64,000 nt of DNA from Atopobium sp. BS2 (lineage in GTDB: Bacteria; Actinomycetota; Coriobacteriia; Coriobacteriales; Atopobiaceae). Both the position numbers and the translations under genes were made by a program. The stretch covers positions 1 through 64,000 of the forward strand of contig NZ_JDFG01000028.1 in the NCBI RefSeq assembly GCF_000565075.1, given 5' to 3'. Of this stretch, positions 8,069 through 16,145 are shown piece after piece. Under the pieces are notes generated by a model. It did no database searches. It saw only the letters and a program-made list of their open reading frames with translations, and was not told the origin of the DNA. Position 1 is the first letter of the stretch; each line of letters begins with the position of its first letter.

Positions 8069-8160
8069 GACCATTAGGTATTTTCACGGCGAGAAGTGCC
8101 TCGAAAGGGGCCAAATCTACCTAATGGTCGGCATTTCCTAGCGGCGGATACCTAATGGTC
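8069..8160. repeat. Three copies of TACCTAATGGTC, one inverted
   Basis: The 12-mer is present at 8118-8129 and 8149-8160 on the plus strand and inverted (GACCATTAGGTA) at 8069-8080. It lies in the ~590-bp gene-free stretch before the ECF transporter genes, the rest of which holds no recognisable gene. It may be a multi-site operator or the ends of a small lost element. Confidence 0.6.
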
Positions 8161-8353
8161 ATGATTCTTTAGCAGTCTTGGGTAGTTGCCACCTTCTAGC
8201 AGCCTTTGAGAGCAAATACTGACTTCTGCCGCGAGTATCCGATGAAACATTGATGGCCAAATGGAGCAATTCCGGCCGAATAGAGTATCTAAGGTTCAGG
8301 ATTTGTTTTAGCATGGAGTGAAGTTAGTTGTATCTAACATTAGGGTTATAGAG

Positions 8354-8428
8354 CTATAGGGACTATAGACCCTGCTATAGATTCCGCTACAGGTTCATGT
8401 CGTAAAGAACACGTGAGTTGACGTGTTC
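8354..8428 (+). promoter_or_regulatory. Structured leader before the ECF transporter operon
   Basis: Two dyads precede the first gene: CTATAGGG pairing with CCCTGCTATAG (about 8354-8381) around a third CTATAG, and an 8-bp arm pair GAACACGT (8407-8414) / ACGTGTTC (8421-8428) immediately before the AAAGGA ribosome site. They could be regulator sites (perhaps for the AraC protein of this operon) or an RNA hairpin limiting translation. No known riboswitch class was recognised. Confidence 0.45.
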
Positions 8429-8443
8429 GGAAAGGATATCTCC

Positions 8444-9118
8444 ATGTCTCACGTTTCTAACGGCAATGCGGATACCACTCCCGTCCGCGGCAATGTCAAA
8501 CAAGATGCCGGACAAAACGCCGATCGAAACACCGGAAAGATGCTCAAGGGCCGCGACCTCATCACCACGGGCATCTTCTTCGCCCTGTACTTCATCCTCA
8601 CGATGATTCCGATGTTCATTTCGGGTATCTCACCATTCATCTGGGTGCTCTTCCCCGGCCTCGCGGCGATTCTCGGCAGCATTCCGTTTATGCTGCTCTG
8701 CGCCCGCGTACAGAAGCCGGGAGCCATTCTCATCATGGGTACGGTCATGGCGATCTTCTGTGCCATGATGGGCTATTTCATCCTGGCGTTCGGCCTGTTC
8801 TTCGGTGGCGCACTTGTTGCAGAAGCCATCCGTTGGGCCACCGGATACAGGAGTTGGTGGGGCAATGCCGTGGCCTTCATGTTTTTCTCGCTTGGATGGA
8901 TGTCATCGCCTCTGCCGATGTGGCTCTTCCACGACCAGTTCATGGTCAAGATCAGCGGCATGGGTATGCAGGCAGAATATGTCGCGGCATGCGAGGCGGT
9001 GGCCGCTCCGCCCTTCATGGTGCTGTGCATCGGTTTCACCCTTGTTGGCGCAGTTATCGGGGTATTTCTCACCAGGGCCCTTTTCAAGAAGCACTTTCTC
9101 AAAGCAGGTCTTGCCTGA
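8444..9118 (+). CDS. Trep_Strep (MptD-type) putative ECF transporter S component
   Basis: 224 residues: a hydrophilic N-terminal ~30, then five to six membrane helices beginning LKGRDLITTGIFFALYFIL and ending in a basic tail. The pattern matches the Trep_Strep/MptD family of substrate-binding (S) subunits of energy-coupling-factor importers. ATG 8444 follows AAAGGA by 8-9 nt; an in-frame GTG at 8423 would include the upstream dyad and is less likely. It overlaps ecfT (TGATG), so the subunits are translationally coupled. Substrate is unknown for this family; the company of two ABC half-transporters and an AraC regulator hints at a metal-chelate or peptide-like ligand. Confidence 0.8.
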   Translation: MSHVSNGNADTTPVRGNVKQDAGQNADRNTGKMLKGRDLITTGIFFALYFILTMIPMFISGISPFIWVLFPGLAAILGSIPFMLLCARVQKPGAILIMGTVMAIFCAMMGYFILAFGLFFGGALVAEAIRWATGYRSWWGNAVAFMFFSLGWMSSPLPMWLFHDQFMVKISGMGMQAEYVAACEAVAAPPFMVLCIGFTLVGAVIGVFLTRALFKKHFLKAGLA

Positions 9119-9804
9119 TGAAGCGGAAGGGAGAAGGGCTTCTTGCCCTCGATCCTCGGACCCAGATGGGGCTTGTCATCACGACGACGCTCGTCGCGTT
9201 TGTTCCCAAGCCATTTTGGCTTGAGGCCGCTACTGTGGTTTGGCTGGCACTGTTGCAGGCGCTCTGTGGGCATCCTTGGATGGCCGTCGGCTATCTTGCG
9301 GGTTTTGCTGCGGTAATCTGGCTGCTCGACTATGCGTTTGCCTTTGAGGCCGCGGCATTTCTCGGCATGTTCGCCTTCTGTTTCACTCTCTGGAGAAGGA
9401 CGTTTGCGGCGGTCATGGCGGCTTCGCTGCTTGCGAGGGAGAATTCCGTCCATCGTATAGTTGCGGCGATGAGAAGGCTTTCCGTTCCCGAAGCCGTGTT
9501 GGTTCCCTTTGCGACGGGGCTTCGCTATCTTCCCACGTTTCGACAGGAGGCAAGCCATATCCGTGACGCCATGCGTCTCAGGGATGTTCCTCTGTCTGAG
9601 AAGGCAGAGGCATTTGTAGTGCCGCTCATGATGTCGGCGACGACTACGGCGGACGAGCTCTCTCGTGCGGCAGTCTGCCGCGGCATTGAGAATCCCGCCC
9701 CACGTGCCGATACCGAGCGATTGCATATGGGGATTGCGGATTGGGCTGTGCTTACCGTAGGGCTTGCAGTCTGTCTATACACACTTTTCGGAGGCGCACG
9801 ATGA
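9118..9804 (+). CDS. ECF transporter transmembrane T component (EcfT/CbiQ-like)
   Basis: 228 residues. It begins LLALDPRTQMGLVI, the usual CbiQ/EcfT opening, and has several membrane helices. Near the C terminus lie the coupling motifs IRDAMRLRDV and LSRAAVCRGI, equivalents of the A-R-G motifs that contact the ATPases. Start codon overlaps the S-component stop (TGATG) and its own stop overlaps the ATPase start (ATGA). It links the S component to the double ATPase encoded next. Confidence 0.85.
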   Translation: MKRKGEGLLALDPRTQMGLVITTTLVAFVPKPFWLEAATVVWLALLQALCGHPWMAVGYLAGFAAVIWLLDYAFAFEAAAFLGMFAFCFTLWRRTFAAVMAASLLARENSVHRIVAAMRRLSVPEAVLVPFATGLRYLPTFRQEASHIRDAMRLRDVPLSEKAEAFVVPLMMSATTTADELSRAAVCRGIENPAPRADTERLHMGIADWAVLTVGLAVCLYTLFGGAR

Positions 9805-11285
9805 ACATCATTGAGATGGACCGTGTGACCTGCATGGCTCAGGGCGAGCCGCAAGCCACGCCTCAGGATATGCCGCAAACCACGGCGCAAGGTACCGTAC
9901 GATGCATCCCGCAAGGCGAGAAGATCTTGGATGATGTCTCCCTTGACGTCCGCCAGGGAGAATGCGTGCTTCTGTGCGGGCCTTCGGGTATGGGCAAGAC
10001 GACACTGACAAAATGCATCAACGGGCTCATTCCATCCTTTGAGTTGGGGATAGGGCTCGTTGGGGCGGTGAGGGTCTGCGGCCTTGTGCCCGGAACCTGT
10101 GAAACGTATGAACTCGCAAAACGTGTGGGTTCGGTATTTCAAAACCCCAAATCGCAGTTCTATCACTTGACTTCGGACGACGAGCTTGTCTTCGGTCTTG
10201 AGAATGCCGGCGCCGATGTGGGACGCATTGAGAGGCGTCGTTCAGAGGTGGTCTCGGAGATGGGCATTCAAAGGCTCCTTCACAGGGATGTCTCAAAGAT
10301 GAGTGGGGGAGAGAAACAGGCATTGGCCTTTGCATCGGTTGCCGTGGCGGACCCAGATGTCTATGTACTCGACGAGCCGACCGCCAACCTCGATGCTGCC
10401 GCCATCGACGTGCTCCGGCGTCAGATTGCCGGCGTGGTCGCATTGGGGAAGACCGTCATCGTCGCCGAGCATCGCCTGGCGTTCTTGCACGGCATCATCG
10501 ACAGGGCCGTGCTTCTTGAGGATGGCCGCATAAAGCGGAGTATGTCTTCTAGAGAGCTCATGGGGCTATCGGAGAAAGAGCGCGCCTCGCTTGGTCTCAG
10601 GATCGTCAATCCGGCCTCCCTCCCGGCCTTTTCCGTTGAGCGGCCGGTCAGTTTTTCCGCCGCGCCTAAAAAGCGCGGGGTGTCCCTCCGCAACTTCACG
10701 GTCCTCCGTCATGGCGAGCCTGTATTCAGCCCCCTTAACCTCGATATCTGTCCTGGTGAGATTGTAGGTCTTGTCGGTGCCAACGGTTCTGGCAAGTCAA
10801 CGCTCCTGCGGGGCTTGGCGGGCCTTGAGCGCAGGACGGGCGGGGGGTTCTTTTTAGATGCCGCCGAAGTGCCCCGCCGTCAAAGGCGCAAGGTCTGTTC
10901 GATGGTCATGCAAGACGTCAACCACCAGCTCTTTAGCGACAGCGTGTGGGGAGATTGCGAGCTGTCGTGTCCCGATGCGGGGAAGATCGGGGAGGTTTTG
11001 GGAGCCCTCGACCTTCTCGCCCTCTCCGACAGACATCCCATGTCGCTTTCGGGAGGGCAGAGGCAGCGGCTTGCCATGGCAGATGCCATACTTGCCGGTC
11101 GACCCGTCGTCTTGCTCGACGAGCCGACAAGCGGCCTGGATCTTAGGCACATGATCGAGGCAGGTGTGCTGATCAAAGGAATCGCCGCCCAAGGAGCCTG
11201 CGTCATCGTGACCACGCATGATGTCGAGTTCTTGGTGCGGACCTGCGATCGCGTATACAGCCTCGAGCAAGAATCGAATTCGTAA
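9801..11285 (+). CDS. Fused double ATP-binding protein of the ECF transporter (EcfA1-EcfA2)
   Basis: 494 residues with two complete ABC cassettes in one chain. Cassette 1 has Walker A GPSGMGKTT (~residue 59), signature MSGGEKQ and Walker B VYVLDEPTANLD; cassette 2 has GANGSGKST (~326), LSGGQRQ and VVLLDEPTSGLD. Both look catalytically intact. The first cassette carries an odd ~25-residue insert after its first strand (GEPQATPQDMPQTTAQG), a low-complexity expansion not expected in this position. The ATGA overlap with ecfT fixes the start at 9801. It powers uptake through the T and S subunits. Confidence 0.88.
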   Translation: MNIIEMDRVTCMAQGEPQATPQDMPQTTAQGTVRCIPQGEKILDDVSLDVRQGECVLLCGPSGMGKTTLTKCINGLIPSFELGIGLVGAVRVCGLVPGTCETYELAKRVGSVFQNPKSQFYHLTSDDELVFGLENAGADVGRIERRRSEVVSEMGIQRLLHRDVSKMSGGEKQALAFASVAVADPDVYVLDEPTANLDAAAIDVLRRQIAGVVALGKTVIVAEHRLAFLHGIIDRAVLLEDGRIKRSMSSRELMGLSEKERASLGLRIVNPASLPAFSVERPVSFSAAPKKRGVSLRNFTVLRHGEPVFSPLNLDICPGEIVGLVGANGSGKSTLLRGLAGLERRTGGGFFLDAAEVPRRQRRKVCSMVMQDVNHQLFSDSVWGDCELSCPDAGKIGEVLGALDLLALSDRHPMSLSGGQRQRLAMADAILAGRPVVLLDEPTSGLDLRHMIEAGVLIKGIAAQGACVIVTTHDVEFLVRTCDRVYSLEQESNS

Positions 11286-11296
11286 AGCGAGGCATC

Positions 11297-12274
11297 ATGT
11301 CGGACGATATGAAGCGGTTTTTACGCGGTGTTGAGCACGATGCCGACATCTCCGTCTCAACTGAGGACGGCTGGCAGGTTGTCGATGTCAGAAATGAGAC
11401 TGGAGAGGGCAGGATGCTGTTCACAAGCGTTCTCCCTGGGGTCTACTTTACGTACAACGATTTCGATATGGCGGGGTGCACCACGGACTTTGCAGCTCCG
11501 GAAGGCCGTTATCTGGGCATCAATCATTGCTCTGCGGGACGCATTGAGCAGAGGATGCCGGGCGGCGTATTCTCATATATCTCGACGGGCGACCTTAAGA
11601 TCTCCGACTTCGCGAACCATGCCGGCATCTATGTCTTCCCGACCGAGCACTACCGTGGAGTTACTTTCAACTTTGATATAGAGATCTGTGAGGATTCTCT
11701 TCCGCGCTTGCTTGACGGGTTCCCGGGGAGTCCCCGTATGCTTCGCGAGAAGTTCTGTCGGAAGCATCCTCCTTACGTGCTGCACGATTTCCAGCCTGCC
11801 GAGAGGCTCCTCGCAAGCCTCTATGGGACCAAACCTGCGTTTCTCAGACCTTATGCCCAAATCAAAGCCCTTGAGTTGCTCCTGCTCCTTGCAGATGTCG
11901 ACTATAGCGAGGGTTCCCAGCACATCGACTATTTTGAGAGCGTCCGGGTCGAGAAGGTCAAGAGGGCGCGCGACATCATGATCGCCGACCTTTCGGTCGC
12001 GCATACCGTACGTGAACTAGCGCAGGAAGTGGGGCTCTCCCTGACCGGGTTCAAGGATTGCTTCAAGGGGGTCTATGGTATGCCGCCGTATGGCTATCTT
12101 AAGTCATGCCGGATGGAGAGGGCTTCCGAACTGCTCCTTTCGGGAGACCTCCCCATTGCAGACATTGCCGGCATAGTCGGGTATGACAGTCCGTCCAAGT
12201 TTACGGCGGCATTCAAGGAGTCCATGGGGCTGACACCAACAGCCTACAGGCTCCATGAGGGAAAGAGAGGGTGA
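11297..12274 (+). CDS. AraC-family transcriptional regulator
   Basis: 325 residues: a ~220-residue N-terminal domain of no recognised ligand type, then a C-terminal pair of helix-turn-helices. HTH1 is HTVRELAQEVGLSLTGFKDCFK, HTH2 is IADIAGIVGYDSPSKFTAAFKE, closing with GLTPTAYR. It lies 11 nt after the double ATPase and just before two ABC half-transporters, in the same direction, so it probably activates this transport operon when its ligand is taken up. Similar AraC regulators control siderophore uptake loci (for example YbtA), a parallel but not proof. Confidence 0.88.
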   Translation: MSDDMKRFLRGVEHDADISVSTEDGWQVVDVRNETGEGRMLFTSVLPGVYFTYNDFDMAGCTTDFAAPEGRYLGINHCSAGRIEQRMPGGVFSYISTGDLKISDFANHAGIYVFPTEHYRGVTFNFDIEICEDSLPRLLDGFPGSPRMLREKFCRKHPPYVLHDFQPAERLLASLYGTKPAFLRPYAQIKALELLLLLADVDYSEGSQHIDYFESVRVEKVKRARDIMIADLSVAHTVRELAQEVGLSLTGFKDCFKGVYGMPPYGYLKSCRMERASELLLSGDLPIADIAGIVGYDSPSKFTAAFKESMGLTPTAYRLHEGKRG

Positions 12275-12278
12275 TGTC

Positions 12279-14246
12279 ATGGCAGACAAGAAAACCCAGG
12301 TAGCCGCGAAGGGCCAAATCGGCCAGACGGGCGAGAAGGGCCGGATGGGCCAAAAGGGCCAGACAGGCGGTAACCCGAGGTCTGTCGACCATACGCACAA
12401 AGATACGTCCGGTTGGCTTAAGACTTTGCTCTCCTATGTATCGCGCTGTCGGGGACGCATGATAGTCGCGGAGGCTGCATCGGTCATAAGTGTCTTCTCG
12501 GGCCTCGTCCCGTTTTATGCCGTCTATCGGATCATCGATCTTGTCGTCGTGAGTGTCGGGGGCACATTTGCATGGGATGCCGTGTTTGGATGGGCCGCGC
12601 TTGCAGGCATAGGATATCTAGCCAAACAGCTCCTCTTTGCCGTCTCCACTATGAACTCGCATATCGCCGCCTATACAATCCTGGCCGGGTTACGCGATGA
12701 TATTGCAGAGAGACTCATGGGCGCCTCGCTGGGAACGGCACAGGCGACCTCCGTCGGTGAACTCAAGGACGTCATCGTCGACCGTATCGAGCAGATTGAA
12801 GTCCCCCTTGCGCATATGGTCCCGGAGCTCTCCGCCAACATGCTTTTGGCCGTCGCCATTGCCGTCTGGCTTGTCCTTATCGACTGGCGCCTTGCACTGG
12901 CGGCCGTTGCCACCGTGCCGATCACCCTTCTGGTGATGACCCTTAGCATGCAGAGCTATTACAAGATGTACGGCGGCTATATGGCCGAGCAGGATCACGT
13001 CAACTCCGTTGTGGTCGAATATATCGAGGGCATCCGTGTGGTCAAGGCATTCAACCAAGCTACAAGTTCCTACGAGAAGTTCGCACAGGCCGTTCGGGGC
13101 TTTTGCGATTATACGGTGGCATGGATGAGGACATCGAGGGTGTCGATGGGGCTTGCCCTCTCGCTCCTGCCGACGACGCTTTTAGGTGTGGTGCCTGTGG
13201 GTATCGCGCTTTATCTGGGAGGGTCCCTTACTGTGGCGCAGTTTGCACTTGCATGTGTCCTCGCAATGGCAATCGTGATGCCCGTCACCTATTTGGGGAC
13301 GAGTTTCAACGAGATGAACCTCATGTCGTATGTCATTGCCGATGCACAGGCCTTTCTCAAGCTCCCCGAGCTCTCCCAACCCACCGAAGCCGTTGTGGTA
13401 CATGGGTATGGCGTGCGCCTCTCCCACGTCCGTTTCTCCTACGACGGGAAGACCGAGGTACTCCACGATATCTCCTTCGATGCGCCCGCCGGGACGTTTA
13501 CGGCACTTGTCGGCCCCAGCGGTTCAGGCAAGTCCACGATGGCACGGCTTATCGCCCGCCATTGGGATGTCGGGGAGGGCGGCGTCTCCATCGGTGGCAC
13601 AGACGTGAGGGACATGCCTCTCTCCCAGCTCTCCTCGCTGGTGAGTTACGTGTCTCAAGACGACTTCCTGCTTGACGGGACCCTGCGCGAGAACGTTGCC
13701 TTAGGTAAGCCCGGTGCTTCTGACGATGAGGTGGGCGCGGCGGCGGCCGCGGCAAGCTGCGACGAGTTCGTCAACCGCCTGCCTTACGGTTGGGATACGC
13801 CTGCGGGAGAGGCGGGTCACGCACTTTCCGGCGGGGAGCGTCAACGCATCTGCATCGCCCGTGCGATCTTGAAGGACGCACCCGTTGTGGTGTTCGACGA
13901 GGCCACGGCCTTTGCAGACCCCGAGAACGAAGCACACATCCAGCGTTCTGTCGCCCGTCTCGCGGAAGGAAAGACGCTCATTGTCATTGCACACCGCCTG
14001 TCGACGATCGTCTCGGCGGACAACATCTGTGTAGTTGATGATGGGCGCATCGTTGCGCAGGGGACCCATGAAGAACTTCTCGAGAGGTGCCCCCTCTATG
14101 CACGGATGTGGAGTGCCCATATCGGTGCCGGTACATGGGCGGCTGGATCTCACGGGGAATCCAGCGAGGGATCTCCTGAGGAGCTTTATGGAAGATCTCA
14201 CGGGGAATCCCACGGGGAGTCCCAGAGGGAAGGTGACGTACGATGA
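12279..14246 (+). CDS. ABC half-transporter, first of a heterodimeric pair
   Basis: 655 residues: six-helix membrane domain (~residues 60-360) and ATPase domain with Walker A GPSGSGKST, Q-loop YVSQDDFLLDG, signature ALSGGERQR and Walker B VVVFDEATAFADPE. The usual catalytic D-E is present; the D-loop is unusual (AFADPE rather than ALDPE). ATG 12279 follows GAGAGGG; an in-frame ATG at 12255 lies inside araC. N-terminal oddity: residues ~11-35 form seven Gly-X-Y triplets (GQIGQTGEKGRMGQKGQTGG), collagen-like. The C terminus also carries HGES repeats. It is coupled to the next gene by a 4-nt ATGA overlap. Exporter-fold pairs beside ECF/AraC genes include importers such as YbtPQ, so direction of transport is open. 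Confidence 0.85.
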   Translation: MADKKTQVAAKGQIGQTGEKGRMGQKGQTGGNPRSVDHTHKDTSGWLKTLLSYVSRCRGRMIVAEAASVISVFSGLVPFYAVYRIIDLVVVSVGGTFAWDAVFGWAALAGIGYLAKQLLFAVSTMNSHIAAYTILAGLRDDIAERLMGASLGTAQATSVGELKDVIVDRIEQIEVPLAHMVPELSANMLLAVAIAVWLVLIDWRLALAAVATVPITLLVMTLSMQSYYKMYGGYMAEQDHVNSVVVEYIEGIRVVKAFNQATSSYEKFAQAVRGFCDYTVAWMRTSRVSMGLALSLLPTTLLGVVPVGIALYLGGSLTVAQFALACVLAMAIVMPVTYLGTSFNEMNLMSYVIADAQAFLKLPELSQPTEAVVVHGYGVRLSHVRFSYDGKTEVLHDISFDAPAGTFTALVGPSGSGKSTMARLIARHWDVGEGGVSIGGTDVRDMPLSQLSSLVSYVSQDDFLLDGTLRENVALGKPGASDDEVGAAAAAASCDEFVNRLPYGWDTPAGEAGHALSGGERQRICIARAILKDAPVVVFDEATAFADPENEAHIQRSVARLAEGKTLIVIAHRLSTIVSADNICVVDDGRIVAQGTHEELLERCPLYARMWSAHIGAGTWAAGSHGESSEGSPEELYGRSHGESHGESQREGDVR

Positions 14247-15991
14247 TCAGGTCGTTCAAACGTATCATGGCATGGGTCGGCAGTCGAAAAGGCCGTGTCT
14301 ATGCAGGCTTTCTACTTTCTGTCGTCATTGCCGTTGCCACCGCCTCACCGACGTTCATAGCGGCTTGGGTCCTTGGCAGCCTTGTCGCAGACGCACGCGG
14401 GGAGGCGCCCATAGACTCCCAGCTCATATGGGTCTCTCTTCTCGCCATAGCGGCCTGTGTTGTCATCAGGTTCATATTTACCGTGCTCAAATCCCATATT
14501 CAAGAGAGTGTCGGCTACGAGACTGCGGCGGACGAGCGCCTCGCCGTCGGCGATGTGCTCAAGCGTGTGCCCCTCGGGTATTTCCAGCAGATGAAGATTG
14601 GCGACATCCTTACCGGCGTCACCACCAACCTCAACATGCTCGAACTTGAGGGAGTACGGCGGATCGACGGGGCTCTGGAAGGGTATGTCTCGGCCGCCAT
14701 CATCACACTCTGGCTTTTTAGGGCGAGCCCTCTTTGTGGGGCGATCTCGCTCTTTGCGATCCTTCTGGTCTCATTTACCCTGATTGCCGTGAACCGGGCC
14801 GCAGCCCGTCTCACACCTGCTGCCAAGACGGCGACAGAGCGCCTGTCTGGTGCAGTCGTCGAACTGTACCGTGGCCTTGGGACGGCAAAATCATACGGGA
14901 CGAATAGGTCTGTACTGCGACCTTATACATCCTCGGTTGACGATCTTCGCCGTGCTCGCATTGACATCGAGCTTGGGTACACGCCCCCTAACGTCACCCA
15001 TAAGCTCATACTTGAGGTGGCGTCCGTCACCCTTGTCGTTGCGGCGGTCTCTGCGCTTGTCGCAGGGAGTCTCCAGTTGTGGGAGTTTTTCGGTATCGCG
15101 CTCTTCTCGGCAACAATCTTTGGCTCCATTGAGCGCCTGACCGACTCCGCCCACATATTTGCCGACCTCAGTGATTCCCTTGACCGCATCGAAGCCATTG
15201 AGGATGCCGAGTTTATCGATGCCGACGGCAGCGATGTCAAACTGGACTCATACGGCATCGGATTCGACAAGGTCTGCTTTTCCTACGGGGAGCGAGAGGT
15301 CCTCCACGACGTCACGTTTGACATACCCCAGGGGACGACCTGCGCCATCGTGGGTCCAAGCGGTTCAGGGAAGACCACGATATCCAGCCTTATGGCGCGC
15401 TTCTACGACGTCGATAGCGGGGCGGTGCGTGTCGGCGGCCACGACGTCCGTGAATTCACGGTGGACAGCCTGTTGAGGAATTTCTCGATGGTGTTCCAAG
15501 ATGTCTACCTGTTCAATGACACCCTGGAGGCCAACATTGCGTTTGGGACTGCCGGCGCAACGCATGAGCAGGTGGTCGAAGCTGCCAAACGCGCACGGTG
15601 TCACGATTTTATCAGCGCCCTGCCCAACGGTTATGACACGATTGTGGGCGAGGGAGGCGCAAGCCTTTCCGGGGGAGAGCGCCAGCGCATCTCGATTGCC
15701 CGGGCGTTGCTCAAGGATGCCCCTATCGTGGTGCTTGATGAGGCGACGGCTTCAATCGATCCGGAGAACGAACAGCTTATCCAACAGGCACTTACGGAAC
15801 TTACGCGCGAGAAGACCGTGGTGGTCATAGCACACAGGCTTGCGACTATCGAACATGCCGACCAGATCCTTGTGGTAGAGGATGGTACCGTCGTTCAGAG
15901 GGGGACCCATGAGGAGCTTCTCGCGCAAGAAGGTGTGTACCGGCGCTTTGTTGAGGCACGTGCCGAGGCGGAAGGGTGGAAGATAGGATAG
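14243..15991 (+). CDS. ABC half-transporter, second of a heterodimeric pair
   Basis: 582 residues of standard length: six membrane helices, then ATPase domain with Walker A GPSGSGKTT, Q-loop MVFQDVYLFNDT, signature SLSGGERQRIS, Walker B IVVLDEATASIDPENE and H-loop VVIAHRLATI. All catalytic positions are canonical. It starts inside the stop of its partner (ATGA), so both subunits are made in equal amounts. It is the last gene of the higher-G+C block. Confidence 0.87.
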   Translation: MIRSFKRIMAWVGSRKGRVYAGFLLSVVIAVATASPTFIAAWVLGSLVADARGEAPIDSQLIWVSLLAIAACVVIRFIFTVLKSHIQESVGYETAADERLAVGDVLKRVPLGYFQQMKIGDILTGVTTNLNMLELEGVRRIDGALEGYVSAAIITLWLFRASPLCGAISLFAILLVSFTLIAVNRAAARLTPAAKTATERLSGAVVELYRGLGTAKSYGTNRSVLRPYTSSVDDLRRARIDIELGYTPPNVTHKLILEVASVTLVVAAVSALVAGSLQLWEFFGIALFSATIFGSIERLTDSAHIFADLSDSLDRIEAIEDAEFIDADGSDVKLDSYGIGFDKVCFSYGEREVLHDVTFDIPQGTTCAIVGPSGSGKTTISSLMARFYDVDSGAVRVGGHDVREFTVDSLLRNFSMVFQDVYLFNDTLEANIAFGTAGATHEQVVEAAKRARCHDFISALPNGYDTIVGEGGASLSGGERQRISIARALLKDAPIVVLDEATASIDPENEQLIQQALTELTREKTVVVIAHRLATIEHADQILVVEDGTVVQRGTHEELLAQEGVYRRFVEARAEAEGWKIG

Positions 15992-16032
15992 TCGCAGGCC
16001 GTCAGGGAAGTTCAGGCATTGCAACACGTCCG

Positions 16033-16062
16033 TTTGATGATTTGTATCAAATGGGTTCATTT
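16033..16062 (+). terminator. Weak hairpin with T-run after the ABC pair
   Basis: TTTGAT (16033-16038) and ATCAAA (16046-16051) can pair, followed shortly by a six-T run. The stem is short and A/T-rich, so it may instead be an operator for the next transcription unit. Confidence 0.35.
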
Positions 16063-16145
16063 TTTGTTGTTATCAGCATGAAATCAGCGTGTATGTGGGA
16101 CACTAAATACCAGTGAATACTGACCCGGTCAAGAAAGGACGGCTC

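Noticed and set aside
7846-8124. Small Lys/Ser/Pro-rich protein after the DUF1648 gene
   Set aside because: Its only distinctive part is the 12-bp tandem repeat; the rest has no protein-like character and no homology I recognise.
12279-15991. Multidrug efflux pump as a firm call for the ABC pair
   Set aside because: Operon context with an ECF importer and AraC regulator makes direction of transport uncertain, so I kept a neutral call.
1-16050. Prophage or integrative element
   Set aside because: No integrase, phage structural or conjugation gene is present in the block, and no attachment repeats were found at its edges.
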